Assembly (NCBI RefSeq): GCF_000218545.1
Contig: NC_015671.1
Coordinates: forward strand, 558,001 to 622,000
Source of the DNA: Cellulomonas gilvus ATCC 13127
Lineage (GTDB): Bacteria > Actinomycetota > Actinomycetes > Actinomycetales > Cellulomonadaceae
Length of the DNA: 64,000 nucleotides
Reading direction: 5' to 3'
The notes under the pieces are model-generated. The model worked only from the letters and a program-made list of their open reading frames with translations, was not told where the DNA came from and searched no databases. Both the position numbers and the translations under genes were made by a program. Positions 49,805 to 58,319 of this stretch are shown one piece after another. Position 1 is the first letter of the stretch, and the number at the start of each line of letters is the position of its first letter.

Positions 49805-51040
49805 ATGAGATCGGTGCAGGACCACCTGGGAGCCGTGCTCGCGGCGGTGGGGCCGGTCGCGCCCCTGGACGTCGCGCTGCACGACGCGGTGGGCTGCATC
49901 CTGGCGCGGGACCTGGTCGCACCGCGGGACCTGCCCGCGGTGGCGGTCGCCGCACGTGACGGCTACGCCGTCGCGGCGTTCGAGACCGAGGGCGCGGGGT
50001 ACGCCAGCACGCTCACGCTGCCCGTCGCGCACGACCTGCGCGCGGGTGCGGCCACCGAGCTGCGGCTCGCGCCGGGCCAGGCGGTGCGCGTGGCCTCGGG
50101 CGCACCGGTCCCGCTGGGTGCGGACGCGGTGGTGCCGCTCGAGGAGACCGACCGCGGTGCGGTGCGGTTCGCGATGCAGCGGCCGGCCGCCGCCGGGCAG
50201 CACGTGCGCCCCGCGGGCGCCGACGTGCACGCGGGCGAGGTGGTGCTCGCAGCCGGCACGCGCCTGGGCGCGCGGCAGATCGCGCTCGCGGCCGCGCTGG
50301 GCTTCGGCCGGCTGCACGTGCACCCCACACCGCGCGTGGTGCTGCTCTCGGTGGGCGACGAGCTCGCCGAACCGGGCTCGTCGCGGCCCGCACAGGGTGC
50401 GGTGTTCGAGGCCGACGGCCACGCGCTCGACGCGGCGGTGCGTGACGCGGGTGCGACGCCCGTGCGCGTGGGGATCCTGCCCGACGACCGGCACGTGCTG
50501 CGCGAGGCGCTCGAGGACCAGCTGGTCCGTGCGGACCTCGTCGTGGTGACCGGCGGGCTGTCCGAGCTCGCGGGGGACACCGTGAAGGACGTGCTCGCGA
50601 CGCTCGGCACGGTCCGGCTGGACCACGTGGCGATGACGCCGGGGTTCCGCCACGGGTTCGGCAAGGTCGGGGGCGAGCGGGGCGAGGACCGCGCGGTCCC
50701 GCTGTTCGCGCTGCAGGGGGACCCGGTCGCCGCGCAGGTGTCGTTCGAGGTGTTCGTGCGGCCCGCGCTGCGGGCGATGGCCGGTCACACCGAGCTGTAC
50801 CGGCCGAGCGTCGCGGCGCGCGCGTCGCACGGCTGGGCCGCACCCGTGGGGCTCCGGCAGTTCGTGCCCGCGACGGTCCTCGGCACCCCCGACGAGGGCT
50901 ACCGCGTGACGCCGCTGGGTGACCCGGGCGCGCCGACGGTGAGCGCGCTCGCGCATGCCAACGCCCTCGCGGTCGTCGGGGAGCAGGACACCGTGGTGCA
51001 CGCGGGGCAGACCGTGCACTGCCTGGTGCTGGAGGGCTGA
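49805..51040 (+). CDS. glp: gephyrin-like molybdotransferase Glp (MoeA family)
   Basis: A 411-residue MoeA/gephyrin E-domain protein with VAARDGYAVAAFE, the MoCF_biosynth core VVVTGGLSELAGDTVKDVL and ALQGDPVAA (GxPxSxxV-like). The common MoeA sequence GDxDxxK is altered. Located between galU and an acetyltransferase plus a GlpR/SepX-like membrane protein, it matches the conserved actinobacterial glp locus, where Glp works in cell division rather than only in molybdenum cofactor synthesis. A -10-like CACAAT lies 6 nt before the ATG. Confidence 0.92.
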   Translation: MRSVQDHLGAVLAAVGPVAPLDVALHDAVGCILARDLVAPRDLPAVAVAARDGYAVAAFETEGAGYASTLTLPVAHDLRAGAATELRLAPGQAVRVASGAPVPLGADAVVPLEETDRGAVRFAMQRPAAAGQHVRPAGADVHAGEVVLAAGTRLGARQIALAAALGFGRLHVHPTPRVVLLSVGDELAEPGSSRPAQGAVFEADGHALDAAVRDAGATPVRVGILPDDRHVLREALEDQLVRADLVVVTGGLSELAGDTVKDVLATLGTVRLDHVAMTPGFRHGFGKVGGERGEDRAVPLFALQGDPVAAQVSFEVFVRPALRAMAGHTELYRPSVAARASHGWAAPVGLRQFVPATVLGTPDEGYRVTPLGDPGAPTVSALAHANALAVVGEQDTVVHAGQTVHCLVLEG

Positions 51041-51651
51041 TGGCGCAGGGATGGCCGGCCGTCCTGACCGACGGCCCGGTGCGGCTGCGACCGTTGCGCC
51101 GCCGGGACGGCGCGGCGTGGCTCGCGCTGCGCGCGATGAACACCACGTGGCTCGAGCCGTGGGACGCCACGAGCCCTGTGCCGGTGGACGGTCCGCGGCC
51201 GTCCTTCGGCTCGTTCGTGCGGATGCTGTCCGCGCAGGCCCGGTCGGGCGTGAGCCTGCCGTTCGCGCTGGACCACCAGGGCGAGCTCGTCGGGCAGGTG
51301 ACCGTCTCCTCGATCACGTACGGCTCGCTGCGCTCGGCCTCGATCGGCTACTGGCTGTCCCACCACGTCGCGGGTCGCGGCATCATGCCGACCGCGGTGG
51401 CCCTGACGATCGACCACTGCTTCGTCGCGCTCGGCCTGCACCGCGTGGAGATCAACATCCGGCCGGAGAACGGCCCCTCGCTGCGCGTCGTGGACAAGCT
51501 GGGCCTGCGCGACGAGGGAGTGCGCGAGCGGTTCCTGCACATCCAGGGGCAGTGGTGCGACCACCGGACGTTCGCGCTCACCGCGGAGGAGGTCCCGGAA
51601 GGCGTGCTGCACCGGTACCGCGCGCGGCATCCCGCGCCGCCCATGCCATGA
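51040..51651 (+). CDS. GNAT-family acetyltransferase (RimJ/RimL-like)
   Basis: A 203-residue GNAT enzyme of the ribosomal-protein N-acetyltransferase type: VRLRPLRRRDGAAWLALR at the start, SIGYWLSHHVAGRGIMPTAV (acetyl-CoA loop) and HRVEINIRPENGPSLRVVDKLG. It is coupled to glp by a one-base TGATG overlap. In related genomes this gene sits between glp and glpR; its target is unknown. Confidence 0.93.
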   Translation: MAQGWPAVLTDGPVRLRPLRRRDGAAWLALRAMNTTWLEPWDATSPVPVDGPRPSFGSFVRMLSAQARSGVSLPFALDHQGELVGQVTVSSITYGSLRSASIGYWLSHHVAGRGIMPTAVALTIDHCFVALGLHRVEINIRPENGPSLRVVDKLGLRDEGVRERFLHIQGQWCDHRTFALTAEEVPEGVLHRYRARHPAPPMP

Positions 51652-51724
51652 CTCCGCGTCCCTCGTCGGGCGACACGCCGCAGGCTTGCCCGGGGCCGGT
51701 CCCCGCGCGGCCTACCGTCGGTCC

Positions 51725-52705
51725 GTGAAGGATCTCGCAGGGCCGGTGGCGCTCGCGCTCGTCGGACTGTGGGTGGCATACCTGGTGCCGCACCTGCTGC
51801 GGCACCGGCAGCAGCTGGTGGACTCCCGGGTCGACGACCGGTTCTCCGACCACCTGCGTGTGGTCGCGGTCAGCGACCAGCCGGGGCGGGCGCCCCGGGC
51901 GCAGGTCGCCGGGAACGGGCTCGACTGCAAGCCCGCCGGCACGTCGGGGCTGCTGACCCCCGGCAGAGGGGTGCACGTGACGACGCGCACCGCGACAGGA
52001 GGCAGGACCGTGGACCGACCGACAGCGCAGCACGACCGCGTGACCGCCGAGGTCGCGCGACGCACCGCCGCGGCACGTGCCGCGCACGCCGCACTGCTCG
52101 CCCGCCGCAGCGCTGCCGCACGCCGCCGCGGGCTGCTCGCCGGCGGGCTCGTGGCGCTCACCGCCGTCGGCCTGCTGCTGGCCGTGGTGGTCCCCGCGAT
52201 CACGTGGGTGGTGCCCGCCGTGCCTGCCGCGCTGCTCACGCTCGTCGTCGGGCTGGGCCGCCGTGCCGTGATCGCGGGACGCGCGGCCGACGAGGCGTTC
52301 GACGCGCGGATGGCGAAGGCGAGTGCCGACGCGCAGGCCGCGCGCGTGCGTGCGGCGCGCGCCGTGACCGGTGCGACGGCCGCGGTGCCGCGCGCCGCGG
52401 TCACGGGGCACGCGGTCCGGGCGTCGGACACCATGACGCAGGCGATCGCGCGCGTGTCCGTCGAGGACGGCGCCGGCTGGTCGCCCGTTCCCGTGCCGCG
52501 TCCCACGTACGCGATGAAGGCCGAGGCGCCGCGTCGCGAGCCCGTGCCGCTGACGAACCTCGAGGGCTCGACCGCGGCGGCACCGGCCGCGCCGGAGTCG
52601 ACCGCGCGCCCCGCGACGGTCGCCGCCGAGGTCACCGCACCCGCCACGACCGGCTCGATCGACCTGGACGCGGTGCTCGCGCGGCGGCGCGCCTCGGGCC
52701 AGTAG
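51725..52705 (+). CDS. glpR: GlpR/SepX-like membrane protein of the cell-division locus
   Basis: A 326-residue protein opening with a membrane span and the segment LWVAYLVPHLLRHRQQL, then DDRFSDHLRVVAV. This closely follows the start of Streptomyces SepX and corynebacterial GlpR (AYLVPxWLRR..., ERFSxAxR). Two further spans lie at about 145-180. The rest is a long Ala/Thr/Pro cytoplasmic tail. It is the expected membrane receptor for Glp, encoded two genes upstream. TACCGT lies 6 nt before the GTG (leaderless). Assignment combines position and the N-terminal pattern. Confidence 0.8.
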   Translation: MKDLAGPVALALVGLWVAYLVPHLLRHRQQLVDSRVDDRFSDHLRVVAVSDQPGRAPRAQVAGNGLDCKPAGTSGLLTPGRGVHVTTRTATGGRTVDRPTAQHDRVTAEVARRTAAARAAHAALLARRSAAARRRGLLAGGLVALTAVGLLLAVVVPAITWVVPAVPAALLTLVVGLGRRAVIAGRAADEAFDARMAKASADAQAARVRAARAVTGATAAVPRAAVTGHAVRASDTMTQAIARVSVEDGAGWSPVPVPRPTYAMKAEAPRREPVPLTNLEGSTAAAPAAPESTARPATVAAEVTAPATTGSIDLDAVLARRRASGQ

Positions 52706-52779
52706 CGGCGGGCGGACCCGGCGCGACGGCGCCGATTTCCGCGGAGCGCCTCACGTGGGCTAGTCTGTTCCCGCTTCAA

Positions 52780-52854
<75 letters not shown>

Positions 52855-52857
52855 GCA

Positions 52858-52888
52858 GAAGGCCCGACCGGGATCCGGTCGGGCCTTC
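52858..52888 (+). terminator. intrinsic terminator of tRNA-Ala
   Basis: GAAGGCCCGACCGG pairs with CCGGTCGGGCCTTC across a 3-base loop; the next bases are GTCGTCTCC with few Ts. The stem begins 5 bp after the tRNA 3' end. Confidence 0.87.
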
Positions 52889-53085
52889 GTCGTCTCCGCC
52901 CGCGCCCAGCGCCGGCGGTCCGGTTCGTGCCGGTTGCCGATGGGCTGTTCACGCGCTGATCACACGCACGGGACCGGTTTCACACGCACGAAACGCGACG
53001 CACATCCCCCGTGCGCGCACGGATCTAGCGTCGAGTTCGCGTGCCGCGACCCCACCGGCACGCGTCCCCGACACGAAGGAACGAC

Positions 53086-56000
53086 GTGCGACTCTCCCCA
53101 CGCTCGCGCTTCACGGCCCTGGCACTCGCCGTGGCCCTCACCACCGGAACCCTCACCACCGTCGCCTCGGCAGCCACGGCCGCGAGCGCGACGGACACCC
53201 GCACCGACGGCGTGGTCGCCGCGGGCGACACCTGGACCGTCACGGACCTCGGCGGCACGTACCGCGTGGTCCTCGACCTCGCGCAGCCGCTGCCGATCCG
53301 TGACGACGCCCCGACGCTCGTCGTCGACGGCGCGGTCGTCGGGCTCGCGCAGGAGTCCTCCTCCGGGCGGCGGCTCACCGTGCTGACCGACGACCCGGCG
53401 GTCGCCACCGCGTCCTCGGTGCGGGCGGGCTGGTTCAGCCAGGCCGGCACCACGGGTGCCACGGTCACGGACGTCGAGCCGGCGCCCGAGCCCGAGCTGC
53501 TGCTCGAGAACGCGCCCGAGGGCACGCCCGACCCCTCTGTGCACGGCGACTACGCGTACACCAAGTCGCTGTACTCGTTCGGCAACCAGGCCATCGCGCT
53601 CGCCGGGATCGGGGGGATCCGCGGCGAGGTCGAGGGCAAGGTCTACCTGCCGACCACGGGCGGTGCGCGCCCGGTGGTGCTGTTCCTGCACGGCCGGCAC
53701 ACGTCGTGCAACGGTCCGGGCGCCAACCCGCTGCGCTGGCCCTGCGGAGCCACGCAGACGAACATCCCGAGCTACGCGGGCTACGACGGCGCGGCCGAGG
53801 CGCTCGCGAGCAACGGGTACGCGGTCATCTCGATCGCGGCGAACGCGGTCAACTCCAACGACAACGAGCTCGCGCTCGACCAGGGTGCGCAGGCGCGCGG
53901 TCGCCTGATCCTCGACACGCTCGCGATCTTCCGCGACGCCAACGCGGGGGTGTCGACGACGCTGCACGACGCGCAGACGGACACGGACGTCACGCTCGCG
54001 GACGCGATGTCCGGCAACGGCGCGCTCCCGGCCGCGGGCCTGGACCCGGAGATCGTCGACATCACCCCGGCCGACCTGGTCGGACGCCTCGACTTCTCCT
54101 CGATCGGCCTCATGGGCCACTCGCGCGGCGGTGAGGGCGTCACGGCCGCGGCCACGCTCAACGCCCAGCTCGCGGACCCGTTCGAGATCGCGTCGATCCT
54201 GCCCCTCGCGCCGGTCGACTTCGGCCGCATGACTGTGCCGAGCATCCCCTCGATGGTGCTGCTGCCGTACTGCGACGGCGACGTCTCCAACCAGCAGGGC
54301 CAGCACATGAACGACGACGCGCGGTACGCGTTCGACGACGACGTGCTGCGCTCCGACGTGTGGGTCATGGGCGCGAACCACAACTTCTTCAACACCGTCT
54401 GGACGCCGGGGAAGTACCCGCTGTCGGTGTCCGACGACTGGTCCGGCACGAGCACCACGTCGGCGCGCGCGACCGACTCGGTGTGCGGCACGCAGGGTGC
54501 GGCGGTCGACACGTCGATCCGCCTGACGGCCGACGAGCAGTACGACGTGGGCACCGCGCTGCTGGCGGGCTGGTTCCGCCTGACCGTCGGCGGCGAGGAC
54601 GAGTTCCTGCCGATGTTCGACGGGTCCAACGCCAAGGTCGACTCGACGGCCGACGCGGACATCCGCGTGAGCGCCACCCAGCCGGCCGGTTCCCGCGGTG
54701 ACATCGAGACGTTCACCGAGCCGGGCTCGTCGGTGCGGACCTACGGCACCGCGACCGCCACGCTGTGCGCGAGCCTGTCCGGGCGCACGCTGCCCGCGAC
54801 GCTCCCGTTCTGCTCGACGACGCTCGCGTCCGCCCAGGTCCCGCACTGGACCCCGGCGAGCAACGGCGCCAACGTCCCGGCGAGCCCGATGAACCGCATG
54901 CTGTGGACGTCGGGCACGGGTGAGCTGCGCATGACGATCCCGCGCACGCTGCGGGACGCCTCCGCGTGGGAGAACCTCTCGATCAAGGTGGCCCCGGACG
55001 AGTCCGTGGCCTACGGCCAGGGCACGGACCTGACCCTGACGGTCGTCGACCGCGTGGGTGCGACGTTCTCGACGCCGGTCTCCGCGCTCAACCCGAACGC
55101 GCTGGTGCGCCTGCCACAGAGCACGCAGAACCCGACGACGCTCGGCAAGATCGTGCTGCAGCAGGTCAAGCTGCCCGTCGCCGACATCACGGGCGTGGAT
55201 GTCACGGACCTGCGTGAGGTGCGGCTGACCGCGGCCGTCGGGATCGACGGCCTGGTCACGGGCGGTGCGTACCTGTCCGACCTCGCGTTCGAGACCCCGG
55301 CGGTCGGCACGGCCGACGCGCAGCCCGAGGTCGCGGTCGGCACCGGGTTCGTCCGGGTCGAGGAGGGCGTGGGACCGGGCGAGGCGCTCGTGCCGGTCAC
55401 GCTGTCCCGTGCGGCAGCCGCGCCGGTGACGGCGTACGTCACGGTCGCGGGCGGCACCACGGCGACCTCGAAGGCCGCGCTGGCCATGAAGAAGATCACG
55501 TTCGCCCCCGGGCAGACGTGCACCACTGTGCCGGTCGCCACGTACGGCGACGTCGCGGCGAGCGCGTCGGCGTCCACGGCCTACAAGATCTCGGTGACCA
55601 ACACGAGCGGCGCCGTCATGGGCTCGAGCGCGTTCGCGCAGCTCGTCGTCCGCGAGGACGACGGCACCACGGGCTCGGCGCAGCCGATCGCTCCGGTGGG
55701 TGAGCAGGGTGACCCGTGCGTCGAGGTCGCACCCACGGCCGGCACGCTCGACGCGGGCTCCGCGCCCGTGGCACCCGGCGGGACCGTGACCGTCACCGGC
55801 AGCGGGTTCCGTGCGTTCGAGTCCGTCGCGTTCTCGCTCGACGGCGTGAGCCTCGGCTCGGCCGTCTCCGCCGCGGACGGCTCCGTGAGCGCCGAGCTCG
55901 TCGTCCCGGCGGGAGCCACGCTGGGCGAGCAGACCCTGACCGCGGTCGCCGCGGGCACGGGTCGCACGGCTCGGGGCACGGTCACCGTGCTCGCACCGAC

Positions 56001-57147
56001 GAGCACCGAGCTCGCCCTGGCCCCCGCGCTCCCGGCGATCGGTGAGCCCGTCACGCTGACCGCCACGGTCACGGGTGCCGACACCGCGGGTGAGGTCACG
56101 TTCCACGACGGCGCCACGGTCCTGGGCACGTCGCAGGTCGTGGACGGCGTGGCGACGCTCACGCTGCCCGGCGGCTTCGCGGCCGGTGAGCACGCGGTCG
56201 GCGCGTCGTTCGGGGCCACGGGTACCGCCGCGGGCTCGACGTCCGAGGTGGTGACGTTCCTGCTGGTCAAGGGCGCCTCGACGATCGCGCTCACGCTCGA
56301 CGCCGCGGCCACCGAGTACGGCGCGCCCGTCAGCGGGTCCGTGCAGGTGGGCGGCTCCGGCACGGACACGGTGACGCTGGTCTACGGCGGGACGACGAAG
56401 CAGCTCGTGCTCGCCGGCGGCTCCGCGACCTTCGCGCTCCCGGCGACGCTCGCACCGGGCACCTACACGCTCGCGGCGACGTTCGACGGCACCGCCCAGG
56501 TCGCCGCGAGCGGCACGGTGACCGCCGAGGTCACGGTGGCCCAGCGCGCCACCGTCGCCACGGTGAGCGTGCCGGGTTCCGTGACCGTGGGGGGCAAGGT
56601 CTCCGGGACGGTCACGGTCAGCGGCGCGACCGCGGGCACCGCACCGACCGGCACCGTCACGGTGCAGGTCAAGAAGGGCACGGGCGCGTGGACCACGGCG
56701 AGCACCGTGGCCCTGCGGGGCAGCGGCACCGCCGCGTTCTCCGTGACGGCACCGGCCACCGCGACCGGGCTGTCCGTGCGGGCGCGCTACGCGGGCGACG
56801 GCACGTACGCGGCGTCGACGTCCGCGTCCGACGCGGTCCGCGTCGCCAAGAAGGTCACGACCACCACGGTCAAGGCGCCGGCCCGCGCGAAGCTCGGCGC
56901 CGCGATCCCGGTGACCGTCACGGTCCGGCCGACGGCCTCGACCGCGGGTGGCACGGTGCGCGTCTACACCCGGCAGGGCTCGGGCGCGTGGGCGCTGGTC
57001 CGCACCGCCACGGTCGGCGCGGGTGGCACCGTCACGGTCTCGGTCAAGGGCAAGGCGGTGGGCGGGCTCGACGTGAAGGCGGTGCTCTCCAGCACCGGTG
57101 CGCTCGCCGCGAGCACCGGGACGGCCGCGATCACGATCACGCGGTGA
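53086..57147 (+). CDS. large secreted alpha/beta-hydrolase (esterase-like) with Calx-beta and Ig-like repeats
   Basis: A 1,353-residue exported protein. Signal peptide: RFTALALAVALTTGTLTTVASA. A hydrolase domain (about 150-520) has HGRHTSC at the oxyanion-hole position, the nucleophile elbow GHSRGG (about 345) and a plausible His in GANHNFFN. Beyond it are a beta-rich domain, a Calx-beta-like segment (VTLSRAAAAPVTAYVTVAGG) and several Ig-like modules (Big_3/Big_5 type, VTVTGSGFRAFESVAFSLDG; LTLDAAATEYGAPVSGSV). There is no sortase motif or cell-wall anchor at the end. The GTG start follows GAAGGAA. A surface or secreted ester hydrolase acting on polymers is likely; the substrate is unknown. 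Confidence 0.88.
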   Translation: MRLSPRSRFTALALAVALTTGTLTTVASAATAASATDTRTDGVVAAGDTWTVTDLGGTYRVVLDLAQPLPIRDDAPTLVVDGAVVGLAQESSSGRRLTVLTDDPAVATASSVRAGWFSQAGTTGATVTDVEPAPEPELLLENAPEGTPDPSVHGDYAYTKSLYSFGNQAIALAGIGGIRGEVEGKVYLPTTGGARPVVLFLHGRHTSCNGPGANPLRWPCGATQTNIPSYAGYDGAAEALASNGYAVISIAANAVNSNDNELALDQGAQARGRLILDTLAIFRDANAGVSTTLHDAQTDTDVTLADAMSGNGALPAAGLDPEIVDITPADLVGRLDFSSIGLMGHSRGGEGVTAAATLNAQLADPFEIASILPLAPVDFGRMTVPSIPSMVLLPYCDGDVSNQQGQHMNDDARYAFDDDVLRSDVWVMGANHNFFNTVWTPGKYPLSVSDDWSGTSTTSARATDSVCGTQGAAVDTSIRLTADEQYDVGTALLAGWFRLTVGGEDEFLPMFDGSNAKVDSTADADIRVSATQPAGSRGDIETFTEPGSSVRTYGTATATLCASLSGRTLPATLPFCSTTLASAQVPHWTPASNGANVPASPMNRMLWTSGTGELRMTIPRTLRDASAWENLSIKVAPDESVAYGQGTDLTLTVVDRVGATFSTPVSALNPNALVRLPQSTQNPTTLGKIVLQQVKLPVADITGVDVTDLREVRLTAAVGIDGLVTGGAYLSDLAFETPAVGTADAQPEVAVGTGFVRVEEGVGPGEALVPVTLSRAAAAPVTAYVTVAGGTTATSKAALAMKKITFAPGQTCTTVPVATYGDVAASASASTAYKISVTNTSGAVMGSSAFAQLVVREDDGTTGSAQPIAPVGEQGDPCVEVAPTAGTLDAGSAPVAPGGTVTVTGSGFRAFESVAFSLDGVSLGSAVSAADGSVSAELVVPAGATLGEQTLTAVAAGTGRTARGTVTVLAPTSTELALAPALPAIGEPVTLTATVTGADTAGEVTFHDGATVLGTSQVVDGVATLTLPGGFAAGEHAVGASFGATGTAAGSTSEVVTFLLVKGASTIALTLDAAATEYGAPVSGSVQVGGSGTDTVTLVYGGTTKQLVLAGGSATFALPATLAPGTYTLAATFDGTAQVAASGTVTAEVTVAQRATVATVSVPGSVTVGGKVSGTVTVSGATAGTAPTGTVTVQVKKGTGAWTTASTVALRGSGTAAFSVTAPATATGLSVRARYAGDGTYAASTSASDAVRVAKKVTTTTVKAPARAKLGAAIPVTVTVRPTASTAGGTVRVYTRQGSGAWALVRTATVGAGGTVTVSVKGKAVGGLDVKAVLSSTGALAASTGTAAITITR

Positions 57148-57183
57148 CCGCGACGAGGTGACGGCCCTCGGGTCGTGACCCGG

Positions 57184-57218
57184 GACCCCGCACGGCTGAC
57201 GACCAGCCGTGCGGGGTC
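57184..57218 (+). terminator. intrinsic terminator after the secreted esterase gene
   Basis: GACCCCGCACGGCT (57184-57197) pairs perfectly with AGCCGTGCGGGGTC (57205-57218), a 14-bp stem with a 7-nt loop, followed by TCGTCGT. It separates the esterase gene from the transporter downstream. Confidence 0.87.
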
Positions 57219-57260
57219 TCGTCGTGCGGGAGGTCGACGCGCGGGTGCGAGGATGGGCGA

Positions 57261-58259
57261 GTGCCCGGCCCGTCCACCCCCGCCCCGGAGCGCACGTGGT
57301 GGACCCGCGTCAGGGGCTGGGTGGACCCGTTGGTCGCGATGATCGTCGCGGTGCTGCTGCTGGGCCTGTGGTGGCCCGCCGACGGTGCGGCCGCGGACGT
57401 GCTCGAGCACGTGCGCACGGGCGCGATCGCGCTGCTGTTCTTCCTGTACGGCGCGCGCATGCCGACGCACGAGGTGCTCGCGGGCCTGCGCAGCTGGCGC
57501 CTGCAGGGTGCGATGCTCACCGCGACCTACGTGGCCTTCCCGGTGCTCGGGCTGCTGGTCCAGCTGCTGCCCGACGCGGTGCTCGCCCCCGAGCTCCGCA
57601 CCGGTCTGCTGTACCTGGCGCTGCTGCCCTCGACGGTGCAGTCGTCCGTGGTGTTCACGTCGGTCGCGCGCGGTGACGTCGCGGGGGCGATCACCGGGGC
57701 CACCGTCTCGAACGTGCTGGGCGTCGTCCTCACGCCGCTCATGGTGGCGCTGCTGCTGGGCGCGACCACGGGAGGCCTCGACGCGGGCGCGGTCACGGGG
57801 ATCCTGTTCCAGATCCTCCTGCCGTTCGTCGTCGGCCAGCTCGCGCAGCGCCGCCTGGGGCACTGGCTGCGCACGCACGGCGGCCTCACGCGCGTCACGG
57901 ACCGCGCGACGATCCTGCTGGTGGCGTACACGTCCGTGAGCGAGGCCCAGGTCTCCGGGGCCTGGGACCACGTCACGGGTGCGGCGCTCGCGGTGCTCGC
58001 GGTGGTGTGCGCGGTGCTGCTCGCCGCGATGCTCGCCCTCACGTGGTGGGGCGGCGGCCGGCTGGGTCTCGCGCGCCCGAGCCGGATCGCGCTGCTCATG
58101 TGCGGCTCGAAGAAGAGCCTGGCCACGGGGCTGCCCATGGCGGCCGTGCTGTTCTCCCCCGTGGTGGCGGCCAGCGTCGCGCTGCCCGTGATCGTGTTCC
58201 ACCAGATCCAGCTCGCGACCTGCGCGGTCGTCGCCCGTCGGCTCGCGCGGTTCGGGTAG
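57261..58259 (+). CDS. bile acid:sodium symporter family (BASS/YfeH-like) transporter
   Basis: A 332-residue membrane protein with about ten spans. LLFFLYGARMPTHEVLAGLRSW near the start and LLALLPSTVQSSVVFTSVARG-like text (seen as LALLPSTVQSSVVFTSVARG) form the core sodium-site region. LMCGSKKSLATGLPMAAVLF is the second crossover motif. This is the SBF_like/PSE group of uncharacterised BASS transporters. It starts at a GTG; no strong RBS is visible. It is not obviously coupled to the hexosaminidase gene 60 bp downstream. Confidence 0.92.
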   Translation: MPGPSTPAPERTWWTRVRGWVDPLVAMIVAVLLLGLWWPADGAAADVLEHVRTGAIALLFFLYGARMPTHEVLAGLRSWRLQGAMLTATYVAFPVLGLLVQLLPDAVLAPELRTGLLYLALLPSTVQSSVVFTSVARGDVAGAITGATVSNVLGVVLTPLMVALLLGATTGGLDAGAVTGILFQILLPFVVGQLAQRRLGHWLRTHGGLTRVTDRATILLVAYTSVSEAQVSGAWDHVTGAALAVLAVVCAVLLAAMLALTWWGGGRLGLARPSRIALLMCGSKKSLATGLPMAAVLFSPVVAASVALPVIVFHQIQLATCAVVARRLARFG

Positions 58260-58319
58260 CGTTCGGCGGGACGCCAGGCCCACCCCCTTCCGGCCCGGCC
58301 CGCTCGATCAGGGAGCACC

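Noticed and set aside
49805-51040. Plain molybdopterin molybdenumtransferase MoeA as the sole call
   Set aside because: The neighbouring GlpR/SepX-like gene and galU context fit the actinobacterial Glp locus better; the MoeA fold is still noted.
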